Shown here: positions 55,272 through 63,799 of the stretch, piece after piece
Layout of the letters: every line of letters begins with the position of its first letter
Position numbering within the stretch: position 1 is the stretch's first letter
Origin: Pelotomaculum sp. UBA3102
GTDB lineage: Bacteria > Bacillota > Desulfotomaculia > Desulfotomaculales > Pelotomaculaceae
DNA: 64,000 nt
Assembly (NCBI GenBank): GCA_002365865.1
Contig: DFAQ01000031.1
Span: forward strand, 1-64,000
Reading direction: 5' to 3'
Program-made: the position numbers and the translations under genes
The notes under the pieces: model-generated
What the model was told of the DNA's origin: nothing
Database searches by the model: none
Seen by the model: only the letters and a program-made list of their open reading frames with translations

Positions 55272-55483
55272 ACCATGTATACCTCCTCTCAGCAAACTTT
55301 GCTTTTGCTTATCAGACAGCTGAATTATCAATCAACTCGCAATAAAAATCCTTTCCTTAATTTCTCACCCCCCATCATCATCCACAAGCCGTTCCTTGCC
55401 GTGCCCTCTTTTCTGCAGCAGGAATACTCAGGTACCGGGCACTTTACTAAGACCAGCTTACTTAAAGCCTGTCACCCTCCAAA

Positions 55484-56242
55484 TCATTGCGCTACAAAAA
55501 AACCCGCGTACCACGAGATAATTTTATCTCCCGCCAGCGCGGCCGCCACCGCTCCCAGGGCCAGGTAGGGGCCGAAGGGCACCGCGTCTTTCATCTTCTT
55601 CATTTTGAACAATATCATCACGGCTCCCGCTGCGCCTCCGGCGGCGAAGGCCAGGAACAGAGCCAAGAGCAGGTATTTCCATCCCAGGTAAAGCCCCATC
55701 ACAGCTGCCAGCTTGATGTCGCCGCCGCCCATGCCGCCCCGGGACGCCACCGCGATCAGGAGCAGCAGCCCGCCGCCAGTCAAAAATCCTGCGGCGCCGG
55801 AGAAAAACGCCTCCTTTGACTCGACCAAGAAAGGCACACCCAAAACCAGGCCTGCTAGGTTAAGCTTGTCCGGTATTATCTTGTACTTCAAGTCGATTGC
55901 CGCAGCAGGAATCAGCATGGAAAATAGCGCGGCACACCGCAGAAAGTCCAGTGTGCAGCCGTATCTAATAAAAGCTAAGAAAAAAAGTATTCCTGTGACC
56001 ACTTCTACTGCCGGGTACTGCGGGGAAATCCTGCAGCCGCAGTAGCGGCACTTCCCTTTCAGCGACATATAGCTTACAACCGGCAGCAAATCTGCAGGAC
56101 GAAGAGGATGCAAGCAAGACGGGCAGTGGGACGGCGGGTACACAATTGACTTCCCCTGCGGGACCCTGCAAATGACTACGTTGAGAAAGCTGCCGACGCA
56201 CGTTCCGGCCAGAAAAACCATGCCCCACAACAAAAACTCCAT
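55484..56242 (-). CDS. pilD: Prepilin peptidase PilD
   Basis: Aspartyl membrane protease and N-methylase that processes prepilins. The 252-aa protein has the cytoplasmic zinc-type loop with two CxxC pairs (HCPSCLHPLRP and KCRYCGCRISPQYP), about seven transmembrane segments and the two catalytic Asp in AAAIDLKYKIIPD and GGMGGGDIKL. ATG 56242 has GGAGG at 5 nt. It is the only prepilin peptidase in the window, so it must serve both pilus clusters unless another lies elsewhere. It is the first gene behind the c-di-GMP riboswitch. Confidence 0.95.
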   Translation of the reverse strand: MEFLLWGMVFLAGTCVGSFLNVVICRVPQGKSIVYPPSHCPSCLHPLRPADLLPVVSYMSLKGKCRYCGCRISPQYPAVEVVTGILFFLAFIRYGCTLDFLRCAALFSMLIPAAAIDLKYKIIPDKLNLAGLVLGVPFLVESKEAFFSGAAGFLTGGGLLLLIAVASRGGMGGGDIKLAAVMGLYLGWKYLLLALFLAFAAGGAAGAVMILFKMKKMKDAVPFGPYLALGAVAAALAGDKIISWYAGFFVAQ

Positions 56243-56319
56243 CCGTTCCTCCACTGTTTTACCGTTTTTTTCGCTGATTTTCTGTCAAATGCCGCGAATC
56301 AAACGGCATCGACGTGCAT

Positions 56320-56467
56320 AAACTAAAACAGCCCAAACCATATTTTAAGTAACAGTTACTTAGGTTCGGGCATTATTTCACACCTAAGGCAACTCGGCGG
56401 CCTTGGGCAAGTCCCGGCAGGCCCGTGGTTTTGCGTCCTCCCCTTTCGGTAGAGTTTGCCTTTTTCA
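56320..56467 (-). promoter_or_regulatory. c-di-GMP-I (GEMM-I) riboswitch with terminator
   Basis: Minus strand, in the 400-base aroB-pilD gap. The aptamer (56467-56383) has P1 arms AAGGCAAACTC/GAGTTGCCTT, the GEMM core GGACGCAAAACCACGGGCCT and the GCCGCCGAGTTGCC 3' element. Downstream, GCCCGAACC/GGTTTGGGC (56371 to 56331) plus TGTTTTAG makes a terminator. CTTAGGT (56388-56382) can instead pair with ACCTAAG (56365-56359), a competing antiterminator that shares bases with P1. The layout suggests c-di-GMP binding favours termination (OFF), but the direction is inferred. Confidence 0.88.
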
Positions 56468-56475
56468 ATATTCAA

Positions 56476-56506
56476 TTTATAACAAAAACTGCTAAAAACA
56501 TTACAA
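56476..56506 (-). promoter_or_regulatory. Candidate promoter of the riboswitch-pilD operon
   Basis: Minus strand TTGTAA, 19-nt spacer, TATAAA, about 10 nt before the aptamer P1 stem, so initiation would be just ahead of the riboswitch. A second candidate, TTGAAA-N17-TACAAT, lies further upstream in the same AT-rich gap. Confidence 0.4.
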
Positions 56507-56642
56507 AAAGGAATGAGCTTTTAATTCCTATATAGTTAAAATACAACAGTTTTTCTATATTGTAAATATCAAAATCCAAAATTTCAACATTTTTTGTCAC
56601 TGGTGATTTACATGAATGGCATACGCGCTGGTTTTTTTCTTT

Positions 56643-57725
56643 TCAATACCTGATAATTTTTCTTAAAACCTCCTCTTTTACGTCCCTCCTGACCGACACT
56701 TTTCCGATACCCTCCGGCAGCACAAACGTGAGCCTCCCGCCGGCGGCTTTTTTGTCGTGATAAAGGCTCTCAAGCACGGCCCCGGAAGAAAGCCCCGCCG
56801 GCAGGTCTACCGGCATGCCGGCGCGGCGCACCAGCGCTTCTATGCGCGCCCGGTCCGGGCCGGGCAGCATTCCCAGAGCTTCGGCCAGCCGCGCGGCGGC
56901 AGCCATGCCTATCCCCACCGCTTCACCGTGAGTGTATCTCTTGTAACCGGTCAGCGCCTCAACGGCGTGCCCGACAGTGTGCCCGAAGTTCAGGATGGCC
57001 CGCAGGCCCTGCTCAGTCTCGTCCTCCTCCACCACCTTCGCCTTGACCCGGCAGGATTCCCGCACGACATGGGCCAGGGCTTTCCGCTCCCCGCACAGCA
57101 ATAATTCGATATGCTCCTCCAGCCAGGTAAAGAGCTTTGAGTCCCAAATAACACCGTACTTGATCACTTCCGCCAGGCCGGAGCGCAGCTCACGCGGCGG
57201 CAGGGTTTCGAGGGTATTTATGTCAGCGAGGACCAGGCGGGGCTGGTAAAATGCGCCGATTATGTTCTTTCCCCTGGGGTGGTTTACGGCCACCTTCCCC
57301 CCCACACTGCTGTCCACCTGCGCGAGCAAGGTGGTAGGTACCTGGATAAAAGGCACCCCGCGCATATACGTAGCCGCCACAAAGCCGGCCACGTCTCCGA
57401 CTACCCCGCCGCCAAGAGCTACCACGGGGCTCCTGCGGTCCATTTCAGAGGTGAAAGCAGTATCGTACAGCTTCCCGGCCGTAGCCAGGGTCTTGTATTC
57501 CTCACCGGCGCCGATTTCCGCGGTAACTACCTTAAAACCACACCCGGCAAGGCTTTTTTTAACTTTGTCACCATACATGCTTAAAACCGCCGGGTTGGAA
57601 ACCAGCATTACTTTTTTCCCGCAGGCAAGTTCCTTCATGCGCCTGCCCAGATTGCCGATCACCCCGGTGCCGATATAGATATAATAACTGCGCAGACCCA
57701 GCTTAACCCGTACTGCTTCCATCAA
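56643..57725 (-). CDS. aroB: 3-dehydroquinate synthase
   Basis: Second shikimate-pathway step, NAD and Zn dependent. The 360-aa protein has the NAD loop ALGGGVVGDVAGFVAATYMRG, QVDSSVGGKVAVNHPRGKN and metal-binding residues in NFGHTVGHAVEA and YTHGEAVGIGM. Its start overlaps the aroK stop by 4 bases. It is last in the aroE-aroC-aroK-aroB series. Codons here are more GC-rich than in the pilus genes. Confidence 0.97.
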   Translation of the reverse strand: MMEAVRVKLGLRSYYIYIGTGVIGNLGRRMKELACGKKVMLVSNPAVLSMYGDKVKKSLAGCGFKVVTAEIGAGEEYKTLATAGKLYDTAFTSEMDRRSPVVALGGGVVGDVAGFVAATYMRGVPFIQVPTTLLAQVDSSVGGKVAVNHPRGKNIIGAFYQPRLVLADINTLETLPPRELRSGLAEVIKYGVIWDSKLFTWLEEHIELLLCGERKALAHVVRESCRVKAKVVEEDETEQGLRAILNFGHTVGHAVEALTGYKRYTHGEAVGIGMAAAARLAEALGMLPGPDRARIEALVRRAGMPVDLPAGLSSGAVLESLYHDKKAAGGRLTFVLPEGIGKVSVRRDVKEEVLRKIIRY

Positions 57726-58237
57726 ATATAATTCCTTTCGGACAGAAAGCGGATTATTTGTTCGACCGCTTCTTCCAGGTTGCAGGCGCCCGTATCGACA
57801 GTGAACTCTGCTATATGGTAAGCTCCGTCCCGCTCCTTTAAAAGGGTCCGGATCCTTTCTTTCAAGTCACCCTTCAACAAGAGGGGGCGTATTTTTTTTC
57901 TCTTTACCCGGTGGTAAATTACCTCCGGTGCAGCAGTAAGGGCGATAAAAACACCGTTCTCGCGGAGCAACCGGACGTTTTCAGGGTTTAACACCATACC
58001 GCCGCCCGTGGAAATCACCAGGTTCCTCCTGCGGGCAAGTTTTTCCACCAGCAAAGCCTCCTCGGAGCGGAACCGGGTTTCCCCGTCCCTGGCAAAAATC
58101 CGGGCCACGGTCTTTCCAGTAATATTTTCTATCTCGACGTCCGTATCGACAAATTCCCGCCCGAGGCGCCGGGCCAACCGGCGTCCCAAGGAGGTTTTGC
58201 CCGTGCCCATAAAACCGATCAACACTATGTTTTTCAT
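57722..58237 (-). CDS. aroK: Shikimate kinase
   Basis: Phosphorylates shikimate at O3. The 171-aa P-loop kinase has Walker A GFMGTGKTSLGRRLA, shikimate-binding DTDVEIE and the RFRSEEALLVEKL stretch, then ISTGGGMVLNPENVRLL. The lid region (KIRPLLLKGD) is present. It is followed directly by aroB and preceded by aroC at 4 nt. Confidence 0.96.
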   Translation of the reverse strand: MKNIVLIGFMGTGKTSLGRRLARRLGREFVDTDVEIENITGKTVARIFARDGETRFRSEEALLVEKLARRRNLVISTGGGMVLNPENVRLLRENGVFIALTAAPEVIYHRVKRKKIRPLLLKGDLKERIRTLLKERDGAYHIAEFTVDTGACNLEEAVEQIIRFLSERNYI

Positions 58238-58241
58238 AACT

Positions 58242-59402
58242 CTACACCTGCTTTACATAGGACAGGTATCTATCCCAGTTGTTCTTCAGCTCGACCAGGC
58301 TGTCCCCGCCGCATTTTTCCAGGCAGACCCGCGCCAGTTCCCAGGCCGTTACGGCTTCTCCGATCACACAGGCCGCCGGAACGGCACACACATCGGAACG
58401 CTCCACCGCAGCAAAGGACGGCTCCTTGGCAACCAGGTCCACGCTCTGCAACGGGCGGCCGAGTGTAGGAATGGGTTTCATGGCCACGCGGGTCACCAGG
58501 GTCTCCCCGTTGGTCACTCCGCCTTCAATACCCCCGGCCCGGTTGGAGCAGCGGTAAAACCCCCGGCCTGGATCGTAGAAAATCTCGTCCTGTACCTGAG
58601 ACCCCGGCAGCCCGGCAGCGGCAAACCCAAGGCCGATCTCAACCCCTTTTACTGCCTGAATGCTCATCAGCGCCGCGGCCAAACGGCCGTCCAACCTGCG
58701 GTCCCACTGTGCGTAACTGCCCAAACCGGCCGGTACGCCGTACACCTTGATCTCAAATACACCTCCCAGGGTGTCCCCGGCCTTCCTAGCCTTATCGATC
58801 GCTCCCATCATACGCCGCTCCGCTCCAGGATCGGCACATAAAAGCTGCGCACCAGCCAAGCTGCGCTCCGGTTCATCAGGGTCCGGATTTTCATTTTCCG
58901 TTACCACGTCTCCGATCCGGGCTACCTGCCCGGTTATCTTTATCCCGAGCTCTTCCAGGAGTTTCCGGGCCGCACTGCCGGCCGCCACCCTGGCGGCGGT
59001 TTCGCGGGCACTGGACCGTTCCAGCACATTACGAATGTCCCGGTGCCGGTACTTGATCGCTCCCGCCAGGTCGGCGTGACCGGGACGGGGCCGCGTTACT
59101 ACCCGCCGGTTCAGGTCCGCGTCCGGCCCGGGAGACATTATTTCCTTCCAGTTGTCCCAGTCTTTATTCTTTACCTGCATGGTTATCGGAGTGCCCAGGG
59201 TCAACCCGCCGCGCACTCCTGAAAGGAAACGCACGGAGTCGCTCTCTAGCTTCATCCTGTCGCCGCGGCCGTAACCTGACTGGCGGCGGGCAAGCTGCCG
59301 GTCTATGTATGCTTCCGTCAAAGGAAGGCCGGACGGCATACCTTCCACAATGACCGTCAGGGCGGGACCATGGGATTCCCCGGCAGTGAGGTATCTCAAC
59401 AA
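58242..59402 (-). CDS. aroC: Chorismate synthase
   Basis: FMN-dependent last common step to chorismate. The 386-aa protein begins [25 protein letters not shown] and has signature regions [35 protein letters not shown] and [21 protein letters not shown]. It overlaps the aroE stop by 7 bases. The pathway gap (aroA, EPSP synthase) is not in this window. Confidence 0.97.
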   Translation of the reverse strand: MLRYLTAGESHGPALTVIVEGMPSGLPLTEAYIDRQLARRQSGYGRGDRMKLESDSVRFLSGVRGGLTLGTPITMQVKNKDWDNWKEIMSPGPDADLNRRVVTRPRPGHADLAGAIKYRHRDIRNVLERSSARETAARVAAGSAARKLLEELGIKITGQVARIGDVVTENENPDPDEPERSLAGAQLLCADPGAERRMMGAIDKARKAGDTLGGVFEIKVYGVPAGLGSYAQWDRRLDGRLAAALMSIQAVKGVEIGLGFAAAGLPGSQVQDEIFYDPGRGFYRCSNRAGGIEGGVTNGETLVTRVAMKPIPTLGRPLQSVDLVAKEPSFAAVERSDVCAVPAACVIGEAVTAWELARVCLEKCGGDSLVELKNNWDRYLSYVKQV

Positions 59403-60304
59403 TTCCTTTCCCCCCGGTTATGATATTTGTTTTTCCAAAACCAAAGCGCGTTCCGCATCACTTCCAGCGGGGCGACGGTATTCGTCCACATTTCAAAAGA
59501 AAGCGCCCCCTGGTGCAAAAGCATCCCCAGGCCGTCCACAACTGTTGCCCCTGCCCGGGCGGCTTTCCTTAGAAACAACGTTTTTACCGGGTTGTATACC
59601 AGGTCACAAGCCACCTGCCCCGGTCTGAACCGGTCATAAGGAAGGGGTACCGTTGACGTGACGCCGGGATACATCCCCAGGGAGGTGGTCTGCACCACCA
59701 GGTCGGCTTCGCGCAGCACCTCGCCCGCAATAGTATCACCTTCAACCGCCGGCCAGGGAACCACTTCTGCCTTGACGCCGGTTTTTTCAGCAACGAAGCC
59801 GGCCAGCCGGGCAGCCCGTTCCGGGGTACGATTGGCCACCACCAGTTTTTTTGCCCCGGCCAGGGCCAGTTCTGCCGCCACTGCCCGGGCCGCGCCGCCC
59901 GCACCCAGAATCAAAGCCGTTTTGCCGGAAGGCACGAACGCGGCGCCTTCTTTCAGGGAATGTAAAAAACCCTTCCCGTCCGTATTGTCCCCGTATAAGC
60001 TCCCCGAACGGTTTACTATCGTGTTCACCGCTCCGGCCAGGCGGGCCTCCCCGCTCAGTTCGTCCAGGAACGGCAGTACGGCCTGTTTGTGGGGAACAGT
60101 GACGTTCACCCCGGCAAGGCCCAGTGCCCGCACGGCAGTCACCGCCGCGGGCAGAAGCGGGGGGGACACCGGAAAGGGAACATACACAAAATCCAACCCC
60201 AACGCGGCAAACGCGGCATTATGCATGGCCGGGGAAAAAGATTGTTCCACCGGGTAGCCGATTATGCCACATACTCCGGTCCGGCCGTTAATCCCGCCTG
60301 TCAT
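59396..60304 (-). CDS. aroE: Shikimate dehydrogenase
   Basis: NADPH-dependent reduction of 3-dehydroshikimate. The 302-aa protein has [14 protein letters not shown] (shikimate-binding S-x-S-P), [15 protein letters not shown] with the catalytic Lys, [19 protein letters not shown] and the Rossmann motif [16 protein letters not shown]. It overlaps yqeG by 17 bases, matching the common yqeG-aroE linkage. Confidence 0.96.
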   Translation of the reverse strand: MTGGINGRTGVCGIIGYPVEQSFSPAMHNAAFAALGLDFVYVPFPVSPPLLPAAVTAVRALGLAGVNVTVPHKQAVLPFLDELSGEARLAGAVNTIVNRSGSLYGDNTDGKGFLHSLKEGAAFVPSGKTALILGAGGAARAVAAELALAGAKKLVVANRTPERAARLAGFVAEKTGVKAEVVPWPAVEGDTIAGEVLREADLVVQTTSLGMYPGVTSTVPLPYDRFRPGQVACDLVYNPVKTLFLRKAARAGATVVDGLGMLLHQGALSFEMWTNTVAPLEVMRNALWFWKNKYHNRGERNC

Positions 60305-60812
60305 GTGTAACCTCCGGACTCTTTTTGATTCGGGCTAGCACGATTTTTTCCAGCGGGCGGGTGATCAACCTGGTTCCCAGGAATTCCCTCCCCCTCATGG
60401 GGACAACCAGGATGGTATACAACCCGGTCAGGTTGCCGCCCAGGATATCGGTAAAGATCTGGTCTCCCACCAGGGCCGTTTCCCCGGCAGAGGTGCCCAG
60501 CATTTTCAACGCCCGGCGAAACGACCCCATACAAGGCTTTACCGCCCGGTGCACGGCGGGCAGGGACATAGACCCTGCAATTGCCCCCACTCTTTCACGG
60601 GAGTTATTTGACACAATACCCAGCTTAAAACCCTCATTCCGAAGGCCGGAAAGCCATTCCGCCACTTCCGGTGCGAACCCGTCCGCATCCCGGCGGATAA
60701 TAGTATTATCTAAATCAAAAAGAACACCTTTTATTTTTTGCCTCTTCAATATTTCCGGCTCTATCTGTAAGATTGATGATATGTACATTTTGGGGTAAAA
60801 AATCTTTAACAA
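60288..60812 (-). CDS. yqeG: YqeG family HAD phosphatase
   Basis: A 174-aa HAD superfamily class IIIA protein: motif I VLFDLDNTII (two Asp), motif II VSNN, motif III Lys near VKPCMGSF and motif IV VGDQIFTDILGGN. B. subtilis YqeG is a phosphatidylglycerophosphate-phosphatase candidate, and related HAD proteins dephosphorylate PGP, but the substrate here is unproven. Neighbours are mobA upstream (7-base overlap) and aroE downstream. Confidence 0.9.
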   Translation of the reverse strand: MLKIFYPKMYISSILQIEPEILKRQKIKGVLFDLDNTIIRRDADGFAPEVAEWLSGLRNEGFKLGIVSNNSRERVGAIAGSMSLPAVHRAVKPCMGSFRRALKMLGTSAGETALVGDQIFTDILGGNLTGLYTILVVPMRGREFLGTRLITRPLEKIVLARIKKSPEVTHDRRD

Positions 60813-61420
60813 GTTTTACTCTCCCGGTCTTTTTTTTTTGCCATTTCCCTGGCCTTTTCCAGGTCCACGAGTGTATTGACATTGAAAAAAGTAAAATCGA
60901 CATCAGCCAGCGCGCGCAACTTTTCTTCATGCACATAATTTACCCGGACAAGCGCATAAAAATCGGTGATTTTATATTTAAGAGCCGTTAAAGACCGTTC
61001 GACAGCAGGCAAACAATCCCGGTTATAAACTGCAAACAGGGGCTGCAGGTGAACTCCGTGGCGCGGTACGGCAACATCGTAGCCCTCTGCCTGTCTAACA
61101 AGATATTGCGCCATTGCGGCATTTATGAACGGCATATCACAGGCCGCCACCAGGCACCTCTGATACGACATGTGATGAAGGGCGGCATGAATCCCGCTTA
61201 AAGGCCCCCCTCCCTTAATCATGTCGGCGACAACTTTAAAACCCAGTTGTGCGCTGATTTCCTCCGTACCTCCGCAAATCAAAATTTCTTTGAATACCTT
61301 TCCCAATTCTCCGGCAACACGCCGGATCATTTTTTCCCGGCCAATATCTAAAAAAGCTTTGTCCCTGCCCATACGCGTGCTTTTTCCGCCCGCCAGAATC
61401 ACCCCTGTAGCCTGAACCAC
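60806..61420 (-). CDS. mobA: Molybdenum cofactor guanylyltransferase MobA
   Basis: Transfers GMP to molybdopterin to form MGD for formate dehydrogenases and similar enzymes. The 204-aa protein has the nucleotidyltransferase start GVILAGGKSTRMGRDKAFL, the GPLSGIHAAL loop and VAACDMPFINAAMAQYL. It lies divergently to sigK (165-nt intergenic). A role in molybdate/tungstate enzymes fits an anaerobic one-carbon metabolism. A related MobA-like NTP transferase is a lesser possibility. Confidence 0.9.
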   Translation of the reverse strand: MVQATGVILAGGKSTRMGRDKAFLDIGREKMIRRVAGELGKVFKEILICGGTEEISAQLGFKVVADMIKGGGPLSGIHAALHHMSYQRCLVAACDMPFINAAMAQYLVRQAEGYDVAVPRHGVHLQPLFAVYNRDCLPAVERSLTALKYKITDFYALVRVNYVHEEKLRALADVDFTFFNVNTLVDLEKAREMAKKKDRESKTC

Positions 61421-61584
61421 TTACCGCAACACCTCTTTTAACTTAATGCGCCGATTTAATTATGTTTCTCCGGGCTGAAGAAAAAATCCTTTTTTAAATA
61501 ATTTTTCGACCGGACGTGCACCAAAACACAACTGTTTTTCATAAAATTAATTGTACGCGAGTTTCTTTGGGGGTGATTGAATAG

Positions 61585-61962
61585 ATGCTGCCCGGCCTCT
61601 GGGCTTTAACCATCGCATCGCTTGCAAACGGCCTCCTGCTGCTTGTTTCCTATATCGCTAACAACACTTTTCCACAACCACTGTCCGAAGAGGAAGAAGC
61701 CAGATACCTACAGCTTTTAAACCGGGGAGATGATGTGGCCCGAAACATTCTGACGGAACGTAACCTGCGCCTCGTGGCACATATTGTAAAAAAATTCGAC
61801 GGCACGGGAGAAGATGTTGACGACCTGATTTCCATAGGCACCATCGGCCTGATCAAAGCTATAAACACCTTTAACCCGAAAAAGGGCACCAGGCTGGCCA
61901 CTTATGCCGCCAGATGTATTGAAAATGACATTTCAATAACAAAGCCTAGCGTAAAATATTAG
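61585..61962 (+). CDS. sigK: RNA polymerase sigma-K factor, N-terminal half (interrupted)
   Basis: 125 aa. Residues 1-20 form a hydrophobic pro-sequence ([20 protein letters not shown]) followed by [17 protein letters not shown], like B. subtilis pro-sigma-K. Region 2 follows ([38 protein letters not shown]). Homology stops exactly after CIENDI, the codon where skin elements interrupt spoIVCB. The last residues (SITKPSVKY) come from the inserted element. Regions 3-4 are absent and should lie beyond the right edge. GGGGGTGA lies about 8 nt before the ATG, and CATAAAAT at 61540 is a possible sigma-E -10. Functional sigma-K would require excision. Confidence 0.93.
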   Translation: MLPGLWALTIASLANGLLLLVSYIANNTFPQPLSEEEEARYLQLLNRGDDVARNILTERNLRLVAHIVKKFDGTGEDVDDLISIGTIGLIKAINTFNPKKGTRLATYAARCIENDISITKPSVKY

Positions 61963-63448
61963 AAAAAATGGAACTATCTATTTGTTCCGGAAGTTTGGCA
62001 ATTATGGTTATTTGTATATCCCTCAAACCGTTCTTACCCGGCCGGCCCCGGCCTTTTATTATTACTTGTGACACTAACACCCTCACAAGAGCTTTTTTAT
62101 CGTGAAATTCCAAACTGTCTAATTTTGACAAAACCTGTTTTGAAATCAGTCTTAATTCATCCATTTCGGCCATATATCGTTGAGCTTCGTTTAAAACCGT
62201 TTCCAGTTCTTTTATTCTATTCTCCAGTCTTTCTTTCCTCCGTTTTAAATCGGCAAGCTTTTTTTTGGTATTTGTGTCTAGTTCAATCAATCCCAACGCT
62301 AAAGTGTCAATTATTGAGCTGCGTCCTTTTTCAACTCCTGTCAAATGCTCTCTGGTTCTACTTATCTCCTGTTTCAATTCTTCTTCTCTGGGTTCTTCGT
62401 TGACAGCTTCTTTTGCAAGCTCGTCGGGATCGCTCAGCCAGACTTGTATTTGTTTCCATACAGCACTTTCGATAATTTCCGCAGGCAAAGCCTTAAAAGG
62501 TTCGCAATCTCCGTTTTTAGCGCCCTGGCTGTTTTTGTGACAGGTATACCGGCGTTCCTTTTTTCCCCACCAGTTTGTATAAACACCTGTCATGGTATTG
62601 CCGCAGTCGGAACAAGTAATTATACCCGACAACAGGTATTTTTTTTTACTTCTTCCCGCCCATAGCCGGCGGACTTCCTTTAGCTTCTGCTGCGCTTTAT
62701 CCCAAGTCTCAGTATCTACTATACCAGGCACCTTAATAGATATATCTTTATACCGCCACAAACCTATATACACGGGGTTTCTCAGAATTTGTCTGACCAC
62801 ATTGCGGTGCCACTTTCCCTTACCTTTCCTCGTAGGCGTTCCTATTTCATTTAGCTTTCTGGCGACGCCGTTTATTCCTATATCCTTGTAGGCAAACCAG
62901 TTAAATATATTTTTTACTATTGGGGCTTCAATATCGCTCAGAGTGACTTTCCCTAATTCAGGCGTATAATTATAGCCGTAACAGTAAAAACCTACCGGCA
63001 CACCACCCTGCCGAGCTTTTTGATCTTTACCTCTTACCATCCTGTCACGAATTTTTTCCCGTTCGTATTCTGCTATTGCTCCTCTAATACTATAGAATAA
63101 CCTGCCTTCCGGCGAATCTTTCCAATCAAAGTCAAGAAAATCAATTTTGACGCCTGCTTTTTCAAATTCTTCAGTAAGTAGAAGCTGATGTGACAGTTTT
63201 CTGGATAGCCTGTCCGGATCACGAACCACAAGCAAATCAACTTGATTATTCCTAATGCTCTCGCGCAGCAAACTTAGACCATGCCTGTCCAAAATGGTAC
63301 CTGAAACACCTTCGTCAGCATACTCCTCAATTGTGGTGGCACCAAGAGAGGTGGCCCTGCCGCGACATGCCTCCCTCTGCTCTGCGAGAGAAAAACCATG
63401 CCGCACCTGGTCATCTGTGCTCACTCTGATGTATATCGCTGCTTGCAT
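61946..63448 (-). CDS. spoIVCA: Large serine recombinase, SpoIVCA-like (sigK element excisionase)
   Basis: 500 aa, the same length as B. subtilis SpoIVCA. The N-terminal resolvase domain has the catalytic Ser in YIRVSTDDQ and the Arg pair in [14 protein letters not shown], then [23 protein letters not shown] recombinase domain (about 160-260, [13 protein letters not shown]), a zinc-ribbon ([10 protein letters not shown] ... [14 protein letters not shown]) and a coiled coil (about 370-430) follow. It points toward sigK and its stop overlaps the truncated sigK end by 17 bp. It should excise the element in the mother cell late in sporulation. GGAGG lies 7 nt before the ATG. Confidence 0.93.
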   Translation of the reverse strand: MQAAIYIRVSTDDQVRHGFSLAEQREACRGRATSLGATTIEEYADEGVSGTILDRHGLSLLRESIRNNQVDLLVVRDPDRLSRKLSHQLLLTEEFEKAGVKIDFLDFDWKDSPEGRLFYSIRGAIAEYEREKIRDRMVRGKDQKARQGGVPVGFYCYGYNYTPELGKVTLSDIEAPIVKNIFNWFAYKDIGINGVARKLNEIGTPTRKGKGKWHRNVVRQILRNPVYIGLWRYKDISIKVPGIVDTETWDKAQQKLKEVRRLWAGRSKKKYLLSGIITCSDCGNTMTGVYTNWWGKKERRYTCHKNSQGAKNGDCEPFKALPAEIIESAVWKQIQVWLSDPDELAKEAVNEEPREEELKQEISRTREHLTGVEKGRSSIIDTLALGLIELDTNTKKKLADLKRRKERLENRIKELETVLNEAQRYMAEMDELRLISKQVLSKLDSLEFHDKKALVRVLVSQVIIKGRGRPGKNGLRDIQITIIAKLPEQIDSSIFSNILR

Positions 63449-63573
63449 TTCTTTGCCTCCAACACTTTTTTGACAAGCAGGCGGTATGCTTCTTTTAAGC
63501 CGCTGCCTTCTTTAGAATACACTATTTTTACTACAGGACGATCACTTTTTTTCTTTGCATATGTTCCGTTCAA
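63421..63573 (-). CDS. Small protein overlapping the recombinase start
   Basis: A 50-aa frame with TTG start (63573), AAGGAG 10 nt upstream and the core KSDRPVVKIVYSKEGSGLKEAYRLLVKKVL. It overlaps the first 28 bases of the recombinase gene in another frame, implying translational coupling. Short KIVYSKxGxxLKEA-type proteins often precede large serine recombinases in phage and integrative elements; function is unknown, with a recombination directionality factor being a guess. The composition is coherent (basic, one amphipathic helix), which supports a real gene. Confidence 0.5.
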   Translation of the reverse strand: MNGTYAKKKSDRPVVKIVYSKEGSGLKEAYRLLVKKVLEAKKCKQRYTSE

Positions 63574-63630
63574 TCGACATCAACTCCTTAAAAAAGTATA
63601 CTCGGTAGCAGGTTTGTCTTATTGCTTTTT

Positions 63631-63666
63631 AAAAAAGAAAAAGCCATGGGTATATTAACCATGGCT
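63631..63666 (-). terminator. Intrinsic terminator upstream of the recombinase unit
   Basis: Minus strand AGCCATGG/CCATGGCT, 8 bp, 9-nt loop, followed by TTTTCTTTTTT. It would stop transcription entering from the right before the small protein and recombinase. Confidence 0.75.
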
Positions 63667-63679
63667 AAACCTGTTGCAC

Positions 63680-63713
63680 CTTAAAAGCCCTTTTATCTTA
63701 AAAGCCCTTTTAT
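63680..63713. repeat. Two tandem 17-bp direct repeats
   Basis: CTTAAAAGCCCTTTTAT occurs twice back to back between two terminators within the sigK-intervening element. Each unit also contains AAAAG/CTTTT dyad symmetry. Function unknown; two copies are too few to call an array. Confidence 0.6.
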
Positions 63714-63729
63714 ATAGATACAAATCCAG

Positions 63730-63766
63730 AAAAAAAGAGGCGCTGCATATAATAGCCAGCGCCTCT
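63730..63766 (-). terminator. Intrinsic terminator after the IS605-type element end
   Basis: Minus strand AGAGGCGCTG/CAGCGCCTCT, 10 bp with an 11-nt loop, followed by six U. A strong terminator downstream of the transposon end at 63800-63870. Confidence 0.8.
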
Positions 63767-63799
63767 TGCACGAATTATCATTCTATTTTTATTAGATAT

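Noticed and set aside
61585..61962. sigK as a simple pseudogene
   Set aside because: The break is at the conserved skin integration codon and is directly followed by a SpoIVCA-like recombinase, so programmed interruption is more likely than decay.
63398..63658. 86-aa open frame on the plus strand upstream of the recombinase
   Set aside because: It is antisense to the recombinase start and the better-supported small minus-strand gene, without a convincing ribosome-binding site.
63680..63713. Start of a CRISPR array
   Set aside because: Only two abutting 17-bp units with no spacers and no cas genes.
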